Origin: Poecilobothrus nobilitatus
Lineage: Eukaryota; Arthropoda; Insecta; Diptera; Dolichopodidae
Assembly (NCBI GenBank): GCA_947095535.1
Contig: OX352774.1
Coordinates: 222,692,965 to 222,756,964, forward strand
Direction of reading: 5' to 3'
Length of the DNA: 64,000 nt
Both the position numbers and the translations under genes were made by a program. Every line of letters starts with the position of its first letter. Position 1 is the first letter of the stretch. Shown piece after piece: positions 21,636 to 50,400 of the stretch. Under the pieces are notes generated by a model. The model had not been told where the DNA came from. It was given only the letters and a program-made list of their open reading frames with translations, and made no database searches.

Positions 21636-24600
21636 AACAAAGGGAAAGCATTGATGAAAAATTATGGTACTTAAGTATTATAATATGTACAAAGTTCTAA
21701 TAATTAATTATTAAGTATTAAACATATAAATTAGTTTTAAATAAGTACTTAAATCTATTTTAAATTTAAAAATGGTTCATTTGATGATGATGATAATAAT
21801 TTTGAATAATTTGAAAAATAAAAATAAGTACCTATTAAGTACCTATATCCCATTAACTACATTTGTTAATTTGTAATAAATAATAATTAATAACTAACAA
21901 CAAGTTTTGAAAACAAAAATAGAATTCGCATATTAATGACAATTGATAACTCTGATCGTTATCTTATTCTTACACCGGCTACTTCACAAAATATCTATCG
22001 CAAAACTTGGCGACAATTCGTGCGTGACAACCAAAACACATAGATTTCCATAATAGATTCGTACATTGACCAGACGCAACGACTAGCTTTATTAATTTTA
22101 TAGATTATATTATATTACTTATTTACTTATATATATATAGTATATATATTAATAAAGTTTTAAATATATTTAAAATATATTATAACGTTTTAGAAATGTG
22201 AAATGTGTACGTTTTTTTTTTTGTCTTAGGTACATTTTAAGAAAAGAATTTTGAAAAGCGAATTTAATAAGTATATCAAAATTCTAGATATCAAAATTTT
22301 TTTTTTTTTATTTTAAATTTGTTCTCTTTTATATTATGCAGTCAGAGAAAAAATTTGCCATTTGTTTACTTGTTCATGTGTTTCAATATTTATCTGTTAT
22401 TTTTTTTTTTATTTTTTAAATAAGCTATATAACAACAATATTTCACATTTTGTACACGTTGACAAGAAATTTCGATTTATTACACCTAAACAGGTGATTG
22501 TGTGAATATTCTTGTTCAAGTTCTGTGGTAAAAAAAAAAAAAACCAAAAAAAAAAAAATAAATAAATAGCGTCGTTAAAACAACTGGAAAGTGACTAACA
22601 TATTTATTGCAAAATACATATTATATCACTTAAACTAAAGTAAATAAAATGTATAGTTATATATAAGTACATCACATACTTACTTAATATGTAAGTAAAT
22701 CAAGTTTCGAAAACATCATGAAAATTATTTTAAAATTATAAGTATACCTATAGGAATTTAAGATTTATCGTTTATATATATATATATTTTAAAATAGGCA
22801 AAATCAAGAATGTATACTTACGTTTACGTTGCCCTAGCCCTTTTTTTTTATAAAGTAAAGTGTAACACTGTACTTAGTTCGAAAAAAAAAAAAAATTAAT
22901 TTGTTATTTTATATACGAGTAAATAACTTATTCAATTTTGCACAAATGAATTTTATTTTATATACATAGGTAGTTACTTAAGTAAATGATTTTTTTAATA
23001 ATACTTAATTAGAAATTTTGATCATGCTAAAAGTCCATATTTTGCAAATATAATAATCTATGCTTATTCAAGCTAATAAGTATTTAATAAATAAGTATTT
23101 TTTATTTGTTATTTTTCGTTCATAATTGTTGTATGTAGGTATTTAAGATATATTTTATTTATTTGAAAATAACTATGTACTTAAGTACATAAGTATATTA
23201 ATATCCCATAGTTGTTTATTGTAATGCTGAACCGATATAAATCATGATGATACAAACATTATCTTTAAATATCATGGTGATTTATAATTTAATTACATAT
23301 CTATCTACATATGCGATGTGATGATGCAACAATTTCTTTTTTATTTTTCCATATAAAAATATATATAATATATACATAAGTATTGTTGGGTGCCTGTGTA
23401 TTTTAATAAAACTATATGAAACAAATTATGAATTAACAAAAAAATTAAAAATTTTGAGGTTATATTATGATGTAAAAAAATAGTTATTTTAAATTAAAAA
23501 AACAAATATTAAATATTAATTTAAAAAGATTCTAATCTAAATTTTTGCATTAAAGTGGTACTTATCTAATTTTTTATTATAGATAAGTAACTACTAGATA
23601 TTGTCTGTAAATAAAATTATGAAAAATCAATAAGTACCTACTTACTAGTAATTTTTTTTTAATATTTTTTTCTATTTGTTTAAAGAATGTTTGGATATAA
23701 GTACATATGTATGTAGTTATAATAATTTTTGAGCTTAACTTTTTTTTTTTTTATCAGACGGTCAGAGTGAAATTAATAAACACATTTATTGGAAATAGTA
23801 TCTATACTTTAAAACCATAGAATACTTAGTTAATTAACTACATACATACATACATATATAAATTTTATAAAAAAATTTTTTTTTTTTTTGCAAAAATCTA
23901 AAATATTTACATACATATGTAAGTACATATTAATTTAATGTTAACAGAAATTCTGGAAATGAAAATAATGATATAAAATTTTCACAAAATTACAAAGAAT
24001 ATTTTTACTAAAAAAAAAAAAAAATACATTCACGAAGAAAAGAAAAATTGTTTGTTTGTGTATTTACTTATTTGTTTGATTTTCAATTACATTTTTGCTT
24101 TATATAAAGTATAATATAAGTATATAAACACAAAAAAAAAAAAAAAAAAACTTTCTGCATTTTATATCTTATTTAGATAATAAAAAAACAAAAATAAATA
24201 TCTAACTATTTTTGTGTTATTTTTTGAAAAATGCTCTAAATTTAAAACAATTTAAAGTTAAAATTTTTTTTACTAAAAATATATTTGCTACAAGTATGAA
24301 CAAGTAGGCATACATAAGTATGTATATATACTTATAAAACATCACAAAGTAAAGTCAAAAATGTCTAAGAAAAACAAGTATATATATATATAATATATAG
24401 ATATACATATACGTACAAAATATTATTGATATTATTTAAGTTACCTTTGTTCCCATACTAAATGCCAATTTTTTTTTATATCAGAATGAACTCGATATCT
24501 TTTTATTTTGAATTTTATTAATAAACCAATTAACCAATATATGTATAAACTTACTTATCTGTTTTTTGTTATCAAAACCTTACAAAAATTCTTATTTTTA

Positions 24601-26007
24601 GAATTCTAGATTTGGCTTGACTGTTAGAAATATATACTTGTGCCTTCAGTTGTTTTCTTTAATTTTATTTGATTAAAATAACTGCTTTAAATAGAAATAG
24701 AAAATTTTAAGCTACATTTTCTCTTATAGGCAATTTCAAGTTCAAGTGCAAAACAGCAAAGTGTTCTATATTTTGTCCAATACTGCAGTTTAAAATGACG
24801 TATTATATTTTGTTTTTTAATTTTTTTTTTTAAATAAGTAGAGATACAAATTTATTTGAGTTTTTTAATTTTTTAATTTAAAAATAATGTTTAATTTTGT
24901 TTCTTTTTTTTACAATAAAACTTTACCTACTTATTAGTTTTGTCTGTGTTGAGAAAAAACAATTTGGATCAAGAATAAATACTACAAATAAGTAGTACTT
25001 ATTTAAAATTTAAAGGATTTTAATTTTAAGGATAATTTCGTTGTGGTTTACTAATGATTCGAAATATTTGTTCATTATTGGTAGTGCTAAAAATTCTCGA
25101 GTGTTCATAACAGTTGTATACGAATTTAATTAATAAATTTTTAATTTATTCCTTTAATTTATTATTTAAGAGTATTCTTGGGGTGTATTTATAAATTAAT
25201 AGTTTTATTTGTACTAAAAAACTGTCTGACTAAAAATTTATAAAAGAATTATTCTAATAACAATACATCAATTTGGGTATGATGTCAAAGGATTGTTTTA
25301 AAAATAGAGTTTCACTATACCTATACATTATTCTTACGTAATATATATGAACATTCATGCAAATATATATATTTTTATATGCAGACAATCTGCATTACTT
25401 AAAGACATGACGACAGTGATGAGTCAATCATTTGAATGTTTTGTAAAAGAAAATTTGTAAAAATGACATTTCTAAAAAAAAAAAAAATACATTTTTGGTT
25501 TTTATTATTTCTACGAAAAATACTTATTTTTTATCAATTTTACTTATCAATTATTTATCCAGATAAGTACCTACTTAACTAAGCCAAATTTTAAATTAAA
25601 ATAAAATTTAAAATTTTTTTAATAAAACTTCAATAATTATTTCAGCTGTCAACTTGAAATTTTAATTTAGTACTTTAGTTATATTTTCTAGTTTTTTTTT
25701 AGCATATGATAACGCAATCATTTTAGTATTTAAAAAATTTACTTACTTAGCTTTTTTTAACAAAAAAAATTCGTAATAAGCTTTTTTTTAGTAGAAAAGT
25801 AGTTGGATGACATTTTTGCCATAGCATTATCTTCAATATTTGTAGCAAGTCTGGCTAGTATAATTTTATATAAGACTATTTAAGTAACTGTTCTTCTAAT
25901 TTTTGTTTTGAAAAGTTGGTCTATATTAAAGAGATTTTACTCTTTCACTTTTTATGGCTTTTATTATTATAGGTTGTGATATAGATCATAAATATATTAT
26001 AATTTAT
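21636..26007. other. Non-coding AT-rich stretch
   Basis: Very low complexity: long T and A runs, and TAAGTAC/GTACTTA strings repeated many times. A short family C fragment (minus) with CAGACGGTCAGAGTGAAATT lies at about 23755-23800. No exons recognised. Confidence 0.5.
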
Positions 26008-26339
26008 GCTGCCCATACACGCTGCGCCTAGTTGTACAACTTGGTACACGGATGTGTTTGCGATCCATACTACACACTTATCCAACCAATCATCCAACAA
26101 TTTTAATTATATTTTTATTATTTTCTCAAAGCAAAAAATCTCAATGTTAAAATGAGATTTAAGTTGTTCAACTTGTCCAAAAATCATACAACTTAAACTA
26201 CAAACCGACTCCGTCCATAAAAATCAAAATTTTTTGATATTCATCCAACCAACTTTCCAACCATCAAAATGTATTTGCAACTTGCCCATACAGTCCACGG
26301 GGACCTGTTCTAAAACCTAGTTCGCCGTGAATGGGAAGC
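26008..26339. mobile_element. Candidate MITE with about 35-bp imperfect terminal inverted repeats
   Basis: The left end GCTGCCCATACACG (26008-26021) is the inverse of the right end CGTGAATGGGAAGC (26326-26339), 12 of 14 bases. The match continues inward through a CCTAGTT-like string with small gaps. The interior is GC-richer than its surroundings and non-coding, with direct CATCCAACCAA-like repeats. Total length is 332 bp. The target-site duplication is not resolved. Confidence 0.55.
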
Positions 26340-28937
26340 TTTACAATTATAACAGACCATCACATGAAAACATTTCAATCAAGTAACTACAAATTTTAAA
26401 TGTATTTTGAAAGAAAGTTTCAAAAATGACATTTGTTAAAGATTATATTATTAAAATAAATTTAAAATTTTTGTTTTTAACTTTCAAAAATGAATTTCGT
26501 TTTGCCATTTTGTTAAAAAAAAATTGTAAGAGTTTCTTATAATAGCTTTCATAATAGTTAGATAAGCTTTTATAAGTACATAGTAAATTAAAAAAAATAG
26601 ATGAACACATTTTTTTTTTATTAATACATATAAGTAAATAAAAATTTTAATATTTTTTTTTAAAATTTTAATATACTTATCAGACGAGGTAGAAACTTAA
26701 TATTAAGTATATTTTGAAAATGTGGGCGTTTAGTAATTATAGTTTCAATATAATTATCTTATTTATATTATAATTATACAAATATAATTAGCTTCCAAAC
26801 ATAAGTAAATAAAAAATAAAAAAATACAAAAATATTATTTTTAAAATTTTGCAAAAAGAAGTGCATTGGGCATTCATGAAGTTATATTAACATAATCTAA
26901 TATACATACTTAAATAATAAGTTTTAAAATTAAATTTACAGAAAATTTACAGTTTCTTCAATCATTATTTGCATAACTATTATGTACATATATAAACGGT
27001 TAGCTATTTAGTTGTACTTGCTATTTGTAAAAGATTATCAGACACAAATATTTTTTAAGCTATATTTATGTGACATATCAACTATTTATTATCTTATATA
27101 AAAATTATTTTATTCATTTATTTTTTAATACTTTTATTTAACTCGCTTTTTCCTAAACTAACGCAATTTTTAAATTCAAAATTTATTAACTTCTCATTAT
27201 TTTAACGAGTTGAAATTTTTTAAATTTATTCTAAGTCCGATAACAATGCATTATTCTTAATATGTAGGTACTTAGTTATAGTTACTTAATTATGAAAAAA
27301 TAGTTAATAATTAATAAAATTAACGAAATTTAGTTACTATTTATATCAACTATAATTTCATGCATTCATGCAAGCTTTTATTTTTAAAAAAATAAAATTA
27401 TTGCTTGCCGTACCCAAATACGAAACATTTTCATCCATTATTAAAAAGAAAATGATTTTATACTTTCGATTGAATAGTAATAGTAGCCATAAATTTTTAA
27501 CATTATTAATTTTATTTTTATTATTAATTTTATTTATATTGAGAATTTGTTTTATATATATATATTATATTTTATATTGATGGGTCAATTGGGATAAAAA
27601 ATATTATAAAATATTATGATCAATCGATGACATCCAAATCAATATTTTATTAATTACAAATCGATTAATATTTTACATCGAAATGGCATCTGGATCTTCA
27701 ATAAATTAAAAAAAATCTATTCTGTATATTATTATATTATATTAAAATTAATTTTAATAAGTATATTTATTAAAATTAATATAAATTATAAAATATTTTT
27801 AAGAAAAACGAAACTTTAAGATAAAAAACAATAAAAAAAAAAAATGTTTATTGTTAGAATTTTATAACCATATTTCCAATGGGGTAATAGAAGCATCACT
27901 ATTTATTTTAATCATACTTTGAATAGAAATTATAAGCATGTGCTGCTGCAATGCGTGTAGTTAATATAAAATTTTTGTTTTGTATTGAAAATTCAAGAAA
28001 TTCGAAGAAAAATAAATCAGAGCAAATTATTTTCCTTTTTTTTTATTCATTTTAGTTTTTATTTTGCTATTTTATATTATTTTTGTTGGTATCTTATATG
28101 ATTCTATACAAATGATGTCGTTTTTTAAATCAAATTTTGAAATATTCAATTTGTTTAGAGAAGTTTATAGTTCTGACTTCTTTTAAGCATTTACTGACAA
28201 ATAATTTTTGCCTTTTTTTATTTAATTTATTCTTCGTTAAAGTGATGATATCACTTTAGTAGTTTTTTGATATTTTTTGATATTTTTTTATGAACTATAA
28301 AAATTTTTTTTTTTTTTTTGTTTAAATTCAGTTAAATATTTTCTTTGTTTCTTTATAATAATATATATGTAAGTCATGTTGTGTATAGATTTACTATATT
28401 TGCAAAGTGGTTTTGGTATTTTTTTTAAGTATATATGTATATTTTAGAGTTTTTTTCGCGCAATATAATTATTTTAAATCGGTCTTTTTTTTTTTTTTTT
28501 TCGAATGTAAAGAAACAACAACAATGTTATTTCAGTGTACATATTGAATTTCATTTCCGAGATAAAAATTTGGCTTGTGTATGTTAAAATTTTGAATTAA
28601 TTTAATGTACATACCTAGTTATAGATTTTCTGTTCTGTTGGGGAAATTACAATTTAATGTAACTTACCTACTTGATTAATTAAATATTTTTTTTTTTTTT
28701 TTGTAAAAGTAACCAAATTTATAATTTAGTAATTAATTAAAAATATTTTTAAATTAATAAGATGAAAACATTTTTTTTGATTAAATTCAAAACCTATAAT
28801 TATTTTTAAAAAGACGCAAAAGTTATATCGGGGCGTTAATACGCTCTAGTTTTACGTCATAAAAAACGTTATAAAATTAAATGTTTTTTTTTTATTTTGC
28901 GAGGGTAGCTGGAAATCTCGAAAAACACTAATGAGAT
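26340..28937. other. Non-coding AT-rich stretch
   Basis: Nothing beyond homopolymer runs. The frame at 27368-27580 is a low-complexity hydrophobic run without motifs. Confidence 0.5.
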
Positions 28938-28974
28938 CACTATAACTACCAAAATTTTCTTGGTAGTTATAGTG
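28938..28974. repeat. Perfect 15-bp stem hairpin
   Basis: CACTATAACTACCAA (28938-28952) and its exact complement (28960-28974) are separated by 7 nt. It may be part of a larger decayed foldback element. It is too short for a typical microRNA precursor. Confidence 0.8.
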
Positions 28975-29126
28975 TTGGACTTTAACCAACCAAACACAAC
29001 TTCACTTTTAAACCGAACATTAGGTTAAAACCTATATTACAATGTTCTTTTTCGTTTAGGTATTGAGGAAATAAAAATAAAGGAAATGGGGAAATATGAA
29101 AAGTTAGTGGATGTTGGCAGGATTGT

Positions 29127-29258
29127 TTAGAACAAAGATGTTGTGTTTTTCTTCTTGAATTTAACGATATCATACACGTTATGGTTGTTAACTTTTGGGT
29201 ATACATCCGGCGGCAATTCAATATTCTTCGCCAATTCTAAATTCCATTCGGTTGTGTA
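29127..29258 (-). pseudogene. Protein-like fragment, retro-copy or terminal exon
   Basis: A minus-strand frame of 43 codons between stops reads with a markedly protein-like, hydrophilic composition. It begins YTTEWNLELAKNIELPPD, continues with VYPKVNNHNVYDIVKFKKK, and ends at a TAA at 29127-29129. Codons such as CCG CCG GAT and GTG are unlike the chance frames around it. An acceptor-like TTTAG falls within it (before AATTGGCG), so it could be a last exon, but no upstream exon was found on this strand. I do not recognise the family. A retropseudogene fragment is equally possible. Confidence 0.35.
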
Positions 29259-29299
29259 TTATTTATTGCCTACGATTGATGAAGTAAAAAATATTGGTT

Positions 29300-31590
29300 T
29301 TTTATTTGCTTACTGAAATTTCTTCATAAAGAATTAACAGGAACATCTCAATCAGCTTGTTTATTTACTTCTCATATTTTGGTTATTAATTTGCTAAGTA
29401 TATCTTTCTGTACCTTTAACTTTACTTTTCATCTGAAATTTTATAACTAAAGTAGATTGATTTTTTAAATTATTTTAAGATTGCATAATAATATATTATA
29501 TATATACTTATATGAAAACATGGTGTGTTCGTTTTAAATAAACTACAAGAAACTATTCCATTTAAGTAATAAAATATCAAAAAGTCCACTAATAAAATCA
29601 AGTACTTAGTTTAGTTTTAGATTTATGCAGCTTTCCCGTCCACATTTTCAAGTCGAGTAAAAACAATAGCCTTTGCTCGGCTTATTAAACATTTAAAAAA
29701 GTTTGTCAATAACTATTTTAAAGTTCAAGAAGCTTTCGATTCAATAGAAAGGAATTCCTTGATTTTAATTTTGTCTGAATTATGTATGAAGTTTTTATAC
29801 TTAGCTATTTAAACTGAAAACTTTAAGATGCTTTCAGTTTTCAACTTATAAATTCCTCGAAATAACTGGAAAAATATCTACGTATATTCTAAACTTAACT
29901 TCTAATTTAATACTTTAAATCTTACTTATAAAAAATAACTTACTTAGTAGATTAAAATAACAAAAAAGTACTAACTATTTCAGAAGGTTGCTTATAAATT
30001 AGTTTTGCTCTTGCAATAGCAGATTAATTTGAATCAGATATGTTAACCTAATTAAGTATACATGGTCTTTTTGTTTTACTGCTTAATGATTTGGCTAGTT
30101 GTGGTTGAGATTAAAAAGTTTACTATGACAATTTACTTACAATTCTTTAATCCGTCAAACATATTTTTTCCTAATTCGAAATCGTAACAAATTTTTGACA
30201 ACTTTGTAGTACATTGTATGTACTAAGTTTTTTTTATCTATTCTTATATAGTTAAGTAAATAAATCCTGTTTCGGATCATCTTAATAATTACTTAACTCT
30301 ATATAAATTTGTTGAAAAAGTTGAATTTTTTATTCTTTTGTTTTTTTTTTTAATTTTAAGAGAATTGTAATACTTAAGTCAAAAATATATTTTATAATCA
30401 TTTATTTTGCCAATAATTTTGCAAATACAACAAAAAATAACTAAGTACAACGTTTTAAAAAAACATACGAAATTAGAACACATTTAGAATAGGTATGTCT
30501 CCGATGTAATTTTTTTTATGTTTGCATAAAATATTTTTATTTTACATTGTTAAAAATTTTATATTAAGTAACTAATACTTGTTTCTTAATTTTTCTAATT
30601 AAGTATTTTAATTTTTAGGATATTTTTAAAATATTTTTTGAAAATGTGTTTATTAATTTCACCGTTACAGTCTGTCATATATTTAGAAAACTTCTACAAC
30701 ATTATATTTTTGAATATAGATAAGTAAAGCCCTTTTAACTCTATATAGGTTTCCTTAAAATGACCTAATTCGATGCGAAAAGTCACAATTCCATATAAAA
30801 TGTTTTTATTGTCTTTTTGAAAATACGCTCCTTTACAACCTGTGGTTTTACATATTTTCTTGTTCATATTATATTCTTAAATTTGAATTTAAATTTAAGT
30901 GTTTAACTTTATTTAGGGTTTTCGTATACTATAATTACAATCACTTTCCCAAAACCCTTGAATATAACCGTAGATATCTAATGTGGTGCTACGCCTACAC
31001 ATTATAAAGTTCGCATTAAATCAATTGCGAAATACGATAGATTTAAAATGATCTTTAAATTTTAAATAACTGAAGTGGTCTTAGTGAAGGCAGATTATAC
31101 TTTCCAAACTATTAAACGCAATTATATATAAGTACTTTATTTTAAGTTGTGATACAAATTTAGGACTAGCTTTTTCGTAATTAAATCGTTGTTGTTGTTT
31201 TTGGAAATTCATTCAAATATTCAAGTATTCCTGTTCCTTATTAAATTAAGAAAATCTTTTAAGATGATTTGCTATTTTTTAATGAATGTATTTTAAATTG
31301 TATTGTCTTTTAATATGTTCATTTAATTGAGTACCTATATTATAGTTAGTTTAATGTCTGTCTCTATTTAAATTTTTTTTGTTTAGATCCTTTGGCTATT
31401 AAAACAACATTAATTAGTATGGAAGGATTATGCTGTATTCGGTCTGTAATTATATCATAGATTTTGAATACTCGCTTTGGGTGGGCCATGGTAGTCAAGT
31501 TGTTCACACTTGTATTGGTTCTGAAATTTGGAATGTCTATCCTGTCAGGCTTTACATAGTTATGTTTTTTCCCAGTCTCACTTAAAAGTT
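29300..31590. other. Non-coding stretch with a family C fragment
   Basis: No gene. A partial family C copy (+) lies at about 30640-30775, with GTGTTTATTAATTTCAC then GTCTGTC and AAAACTTCTACAAC. Confidence 0.5.
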
Positions 31591-31599
31591 TTTAGTACA

Positions 31600-32180
31600 T
31601 TTTCAAAAAATTTTGGAAAAATGTGCTTATTAGTTTTACTTTGTCCGTCCGTCCGTTCGTCTGGCTATTTACAAAACTTCTACGTCGTTTGAAATAAAGC
31701 AATTTTAACTACGGGTAGGCATAGCCAAAAAAACTGATTTTGTGGAACAACTTTTTTCTGTAGCCCCACCCGTTACCGATCTGCAGCCCTCCAAATTTCG
31801 AAAAGGCCTTATTTTTAAATTGTTTATAACACAGGTTCTATAAGGCATATTTTCTATCTGAAAACGCCAAATGATAGCTGATTTTATAAACTTTATAAAT
31901 ATATATATAAAATGTGGCTTTGCCATGAACTATTTTAATATACCGTTATGTGAAATTCAATTTTTGCTAAAATTTGAATACTATTTTTCAAACGGTTTAA
32001 CTTGAAATTTTGAGAGGAAGTTAGATGTTTAGAAATAAGTATGAATCATTTCAGGAAATATTTTTGTATCGCCCGCCGTTTAGAAGTTGTAAGGGGTCAA
32101 AAACTGGAAATTCTCTATTTTTAAACACCTGTCAAAATTGTTTTTGAAGATACAAAATTTATAGCCCCAACATTATATTT
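31600..32180 (+). repeat. Dispersed repeat family C, best copy
   Basis: Starts with TGTGCTTATTAGTTTTACT followed by a (GTCC)n run at 31649-31664, then TTACAAAACTTCTACG and CTGCAGCCCTCCAAATTTCG. The middle and end match 41320-41840, including the AGGGGTCAAAAACT and CTATTTTTA region. Partial copies lie at 3780-3935 (-), 23755-23800 (-), 30640-30775 (+) and 57185-57380 (+). There is no coding capacity. The (GTCC)n tract recalls mini-me-type elements but the core differs. Confidence 0.6.
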
Positions 32181-32382
32181 TTGTTTGTGTTAATAATTTT
32201 TCTTTATAACTCTTTTCCTAATAAGAGTTACCTTATAATTGACGAAAGTGTAATTTAATTTTTCTTAATTTTTTCTTATTGTTTTCATTATTATTCATAA
32301 TTTGTCTTAATAAAATATCGTTATCATTTATATTAGTTATTATGAACTGATTTTTCAATATATCTACTCCTCTAGGCTTATT

Positions 32383-33060
32383 ATGGAATATTTTTTATTT
32401 TGGAAATGTGCTTTTTTGAAAACCCTATTACTATTACTTGTTTTTTTTTTTAATTTTTTTTCAGTGGATACCTCCAAGTGTTTTCACTATGATTTTTTTG
32501 GCATTACACAGACCAGGCAGTCTTTCATTCTGGGTATGTGGTTTCTCTGCGGTTTTTGTTTATATAAAGGTTAAATCACTGCCTTTATTCAGAATCAGCT
32601 GGTTAGTTGAATATAAATAATTTAAAAGTAGTTTAACTGTGTTGTTGACGTTGGTGTTTCCCTACACTGAGTTGTGTGAGCTGGTTTCATAGCCCACAGT
32701 CAAGTACATATAATTAAATTCTGAGTAGCTTTAATATTTTTCAGTCCTTTTGTTGGAGGTGACTGTTGCTGCTCATGATACGGTAGATATTTATTTCCTC
32801 TTTAAGCATTCTTCTGGGATACCTGATTCTAATGGAGTTATCTCCTCTAGGCTCTCCGTGGTTGCTGGATCCATTTCAGGTAATGAGGATTCCTACTCTG
32901 ATGTTTCCGTGAAGCAGTTTTTTGTTTTGGGTAGGAAAAATTGGTAGAAATTTTTTTCATGCGTTTCAGACCCTTTTCAGTTTTCCATTCTCGCCTCATA
33001 GCCTTATCAGCGGATTCCTAAGAATTCCACTAACATTGGCGATGAGGATCATAGATCTTA
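32383..33060. other. GC-richer region of unknown nature
   Basis: This stretch has visibly higher G+C than its surroundings and several overlapping short open frames (32383-32574, 32438-32620, 32750-32947). The last includes SSGIPDSNGVISSRLSVV and ends at TAG. It lies just upstream of the EEIG1/FAM102 start, so it may hold a 5' UTR exon, or it may be a decayed mobile element. No motif or family is recognised. Confidence 0.35.
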
Positions 33061-33432
33061 CTTAAGCTAACTTCTTTGCGACAAGGATGGTCTCATAGGA
33101 GCCAGTTGGAACTTTTTTCTAATAACTAAGTGTATATTTTTTAAAACCTTGTAAAAATTTTAAACTTAACTTTAGTATTTTATTTTAAAAAATTTTACTA
33201 ACTACAATGTAATATTTAATTTATGTAATTTTTATTTTCAGCTAATCACCATTATGATTCTTAAGTGAGACAGGAAAGGTTTACATTAGGATAAGTAGGA
33301 TTACTATTCTATAAAACAAAAAAGTCCAAATTTTAAAAGAGATAATTATTAAAATTTTAATAACTTAAAAAAAGCTGGTTTCATTTATAAACCAATTAAT
33401 CTAAATTTTCATCACGGCAAATTTTATTCTGA

Positions 33433-47465
<14,033 letters not shown>

Positions 47466-50400
47466 TAGCGAGTTAGATTAAGTTTAAGATTTTTACATTA
47501 TATAAGATAAAAAAGAAAAAAATGAAAACGTTTTTTTTAAGTAATTAAAAATTACAAAAAAAAAAAAAATTAAAATTTAATTTAAATTTTCAAAATAAAA
47601 TATATATTAAATAAATTTTAATAAAAATAAATATAAAAATGCGCATCGTAACTAATATTAAATATTAAAAAAAAAAAAAATAATTAAAATAATAAATTTT
47701 TAACAACTTAAAAAGATATAAAAAAAATATTAAATATATTACAAAAATTTTGTTTAAAAAAAAATTGAAATTTATGTTTTTTATATAACAAATAAAATTT
47801 AGGAATTCAAATATGACATTAATTAATTAATTAATATTTATGTACGCAAAATTTAATCTTTTTTATAATTTTAAAACTGAATATAAAATAAAATTCAGGA
47901 CAAATTTTTTTTACTTCATTTTGACTGAGTTGAGTACATGACAAAAAAAAGCAAAAACAAAAAATAGAAATTACTTTTGATATTCAGCTCGATTTCTTGT
48001 AAACTGATTATATGTTAGTTTAGTGTGTGCATAACTATTTAATCTGTAATTTAATTATAAATGCAAACAAAAGCTAATTTAATGATTTCGTGCTATTTAA
48101 ATGTGTCTTTGAAAAAAATGAATAAATAATCATACTTTTTCTTTGTTATTAAAAATATAATCTAAATTCAAAAAAAAAAAAAAAAAAAAAACATAAAAAC
48201 GGAAAATAAGAAAACAATTGATTCCAATTTACCACAAAAAAAACATATTCATAAGAAAACTTATAAAATCCTATTTTGTTTTCTAAAATTCATAATATTA
48301 TAATTATTATCACAAAAACATATGCTTCAAAACTACATATTTCAATTCATTTTTAAAAAAATAATTAATAACAAAATTTTTAAAACATGAAATAAAATAA
48401 TTCTGTTTTGCATTAATATATACATGTTTCTTTTTTTGTTTTTTTTTTTTTCTTATTTATGATTTTAAGTAGGAAGCTCATAGCAAAAATTAAATTAAAA
48501 AAAAAAAATTATTTTTTCACATAAAAAATTGAAAATAAACTCACAGATAAAGTCTGCAGTGGCACCATTAAAATATTAATATTTTCAATGCTTCCAAATA
48601 ATGTTTGTTAAATTTAGGTCTAGAGTTTATTTCGTATTTAATTACTTCTATACGTTCTTCCTTCTTTTAGAAATCGATATACTAAATATTTCCATTAAGG
48701 AAAACACAATTTTTGTTCAAAAATTGTTAAGAAACTTTATTAAGAAGTAAAATTCATTATTTGACTTTAGCTGTGAGTCATTAAATGTTTAATTGAAACT
48801 TCTTAAATACATAATCCAGATTGTAATCTTTAAATATATTAAATAATATGTAATATTGTAATCTTCAAATCCATTATACTTTATCTACAGATTGCAATAT
48901 AGTAATGTACTATAGGATGACTACCGACTAGGTTTTTTAAATATTACAATTTTTTCAAATGACAAAAATATAATGTAATTTTATTAAATTAGTTTTGTTT
49001 TTTTTTAAATAGTGAATAACTGAAAATTTTCAAATGCTATAAGTTTAATTTTGCATTTTTGGAATTAAACTCTATGTTTTTACGAATTAATTAAATTATG
49101 AAGTTTTGCTTGTTCAAATATTATTCCAATTACACATAAGTGCAGCTAACAAATTCCAAAAGGTTAAAACATAATATACATTTTTATAGTATAGTGCTTA
49201 TCCTACATTCAACTACTTATGTAATTATTTAAAAAAAATATTAAAACAATGAAAAATTAAAAATAAAAATAAGTAATGAAAAGTGTATAAGTATAAAGAA
49301 TAATTGCTGTTATTTTTGTTTAAACTAAATAACTAAAATACTATTGATAAAATACTATTACTAACTAAGCTATTATAAAAATATGTGTAACAAAAAAGGA
49401 TAAGTAAAGATGAAACAGTCCTGTTGTACAGTTTTGTTGAAAGAATAATTAGAAAAGCTAGTTATTATGTTACATTACAACACAATTTTATTTTCTTTAA
49501 CAAGAGCTTTAATTGTATTTAAAAGTAAATTTTGGTAAAAATACAGTTATCCATTTTGCTATAAAGTTTTAACTATAATATCATATAAATATTATATTGC
49601 ATATAACACAATTTGATACAAATATTAGTTTTTGTATACTAGTTGTATTTTTTAAAACCTAGTTTTGTCTCTGACATTCATTAACGGTTAATTTTAAACA
49701 AAAAAAAAAATTACATTTTAAGAAAATGTTTTTTTTTTTGTTTTATGAGTTTTATTTAGTTAATTTTGACTTTATTTAACAACTACGTACTATTTATTTT
49801 CTTCGCAATAAGGATATAATCCAACAATAAATAAGATCTAAGATATTATATATTATAATTAAACTAACAAAAAGAACGGATTATGTTTTTAATTTTGCTT
49901 TATTTCTTTTTTTTATTTTAATTTTAAGTAAAATATAATAATTACATTTTTTTAATTTTTACTGTTTTGAGAATATATAAACTTAATTGAAATATTTTTT
50001 TTTAAATTAATAATTGATGTATTTAATTTTTAAATTTAAATATCAACACAACATTAATTTGATTTTTTTTTTTTAAATATAAGTTTAAATTTAGCTAGGT
50101 TTTATTGAAATTTTTAAATTATTATAAAAAGTATTAATAAAAATTTAAAAATTCATTCAAACTAAAATATTTTTTATTTTAAAAATAAATTTTTGTTTTG
50201 TTAATTTTGGTTTCTTACAAATTAATCATCAGTTATCATGAAGCATAATAATGATGTAATACTTTTAAAGAGCTAGTTAAGCGTAATTTAAACAGCGACT
50301 GACTTTTTTCTGAAATTGAGTTAATTTTTCATATCAAATATCGGTTATTTATATGTACTTCTTTCCGTGTTCGTTTTTATTGTTTAATTACCTTAATTCA

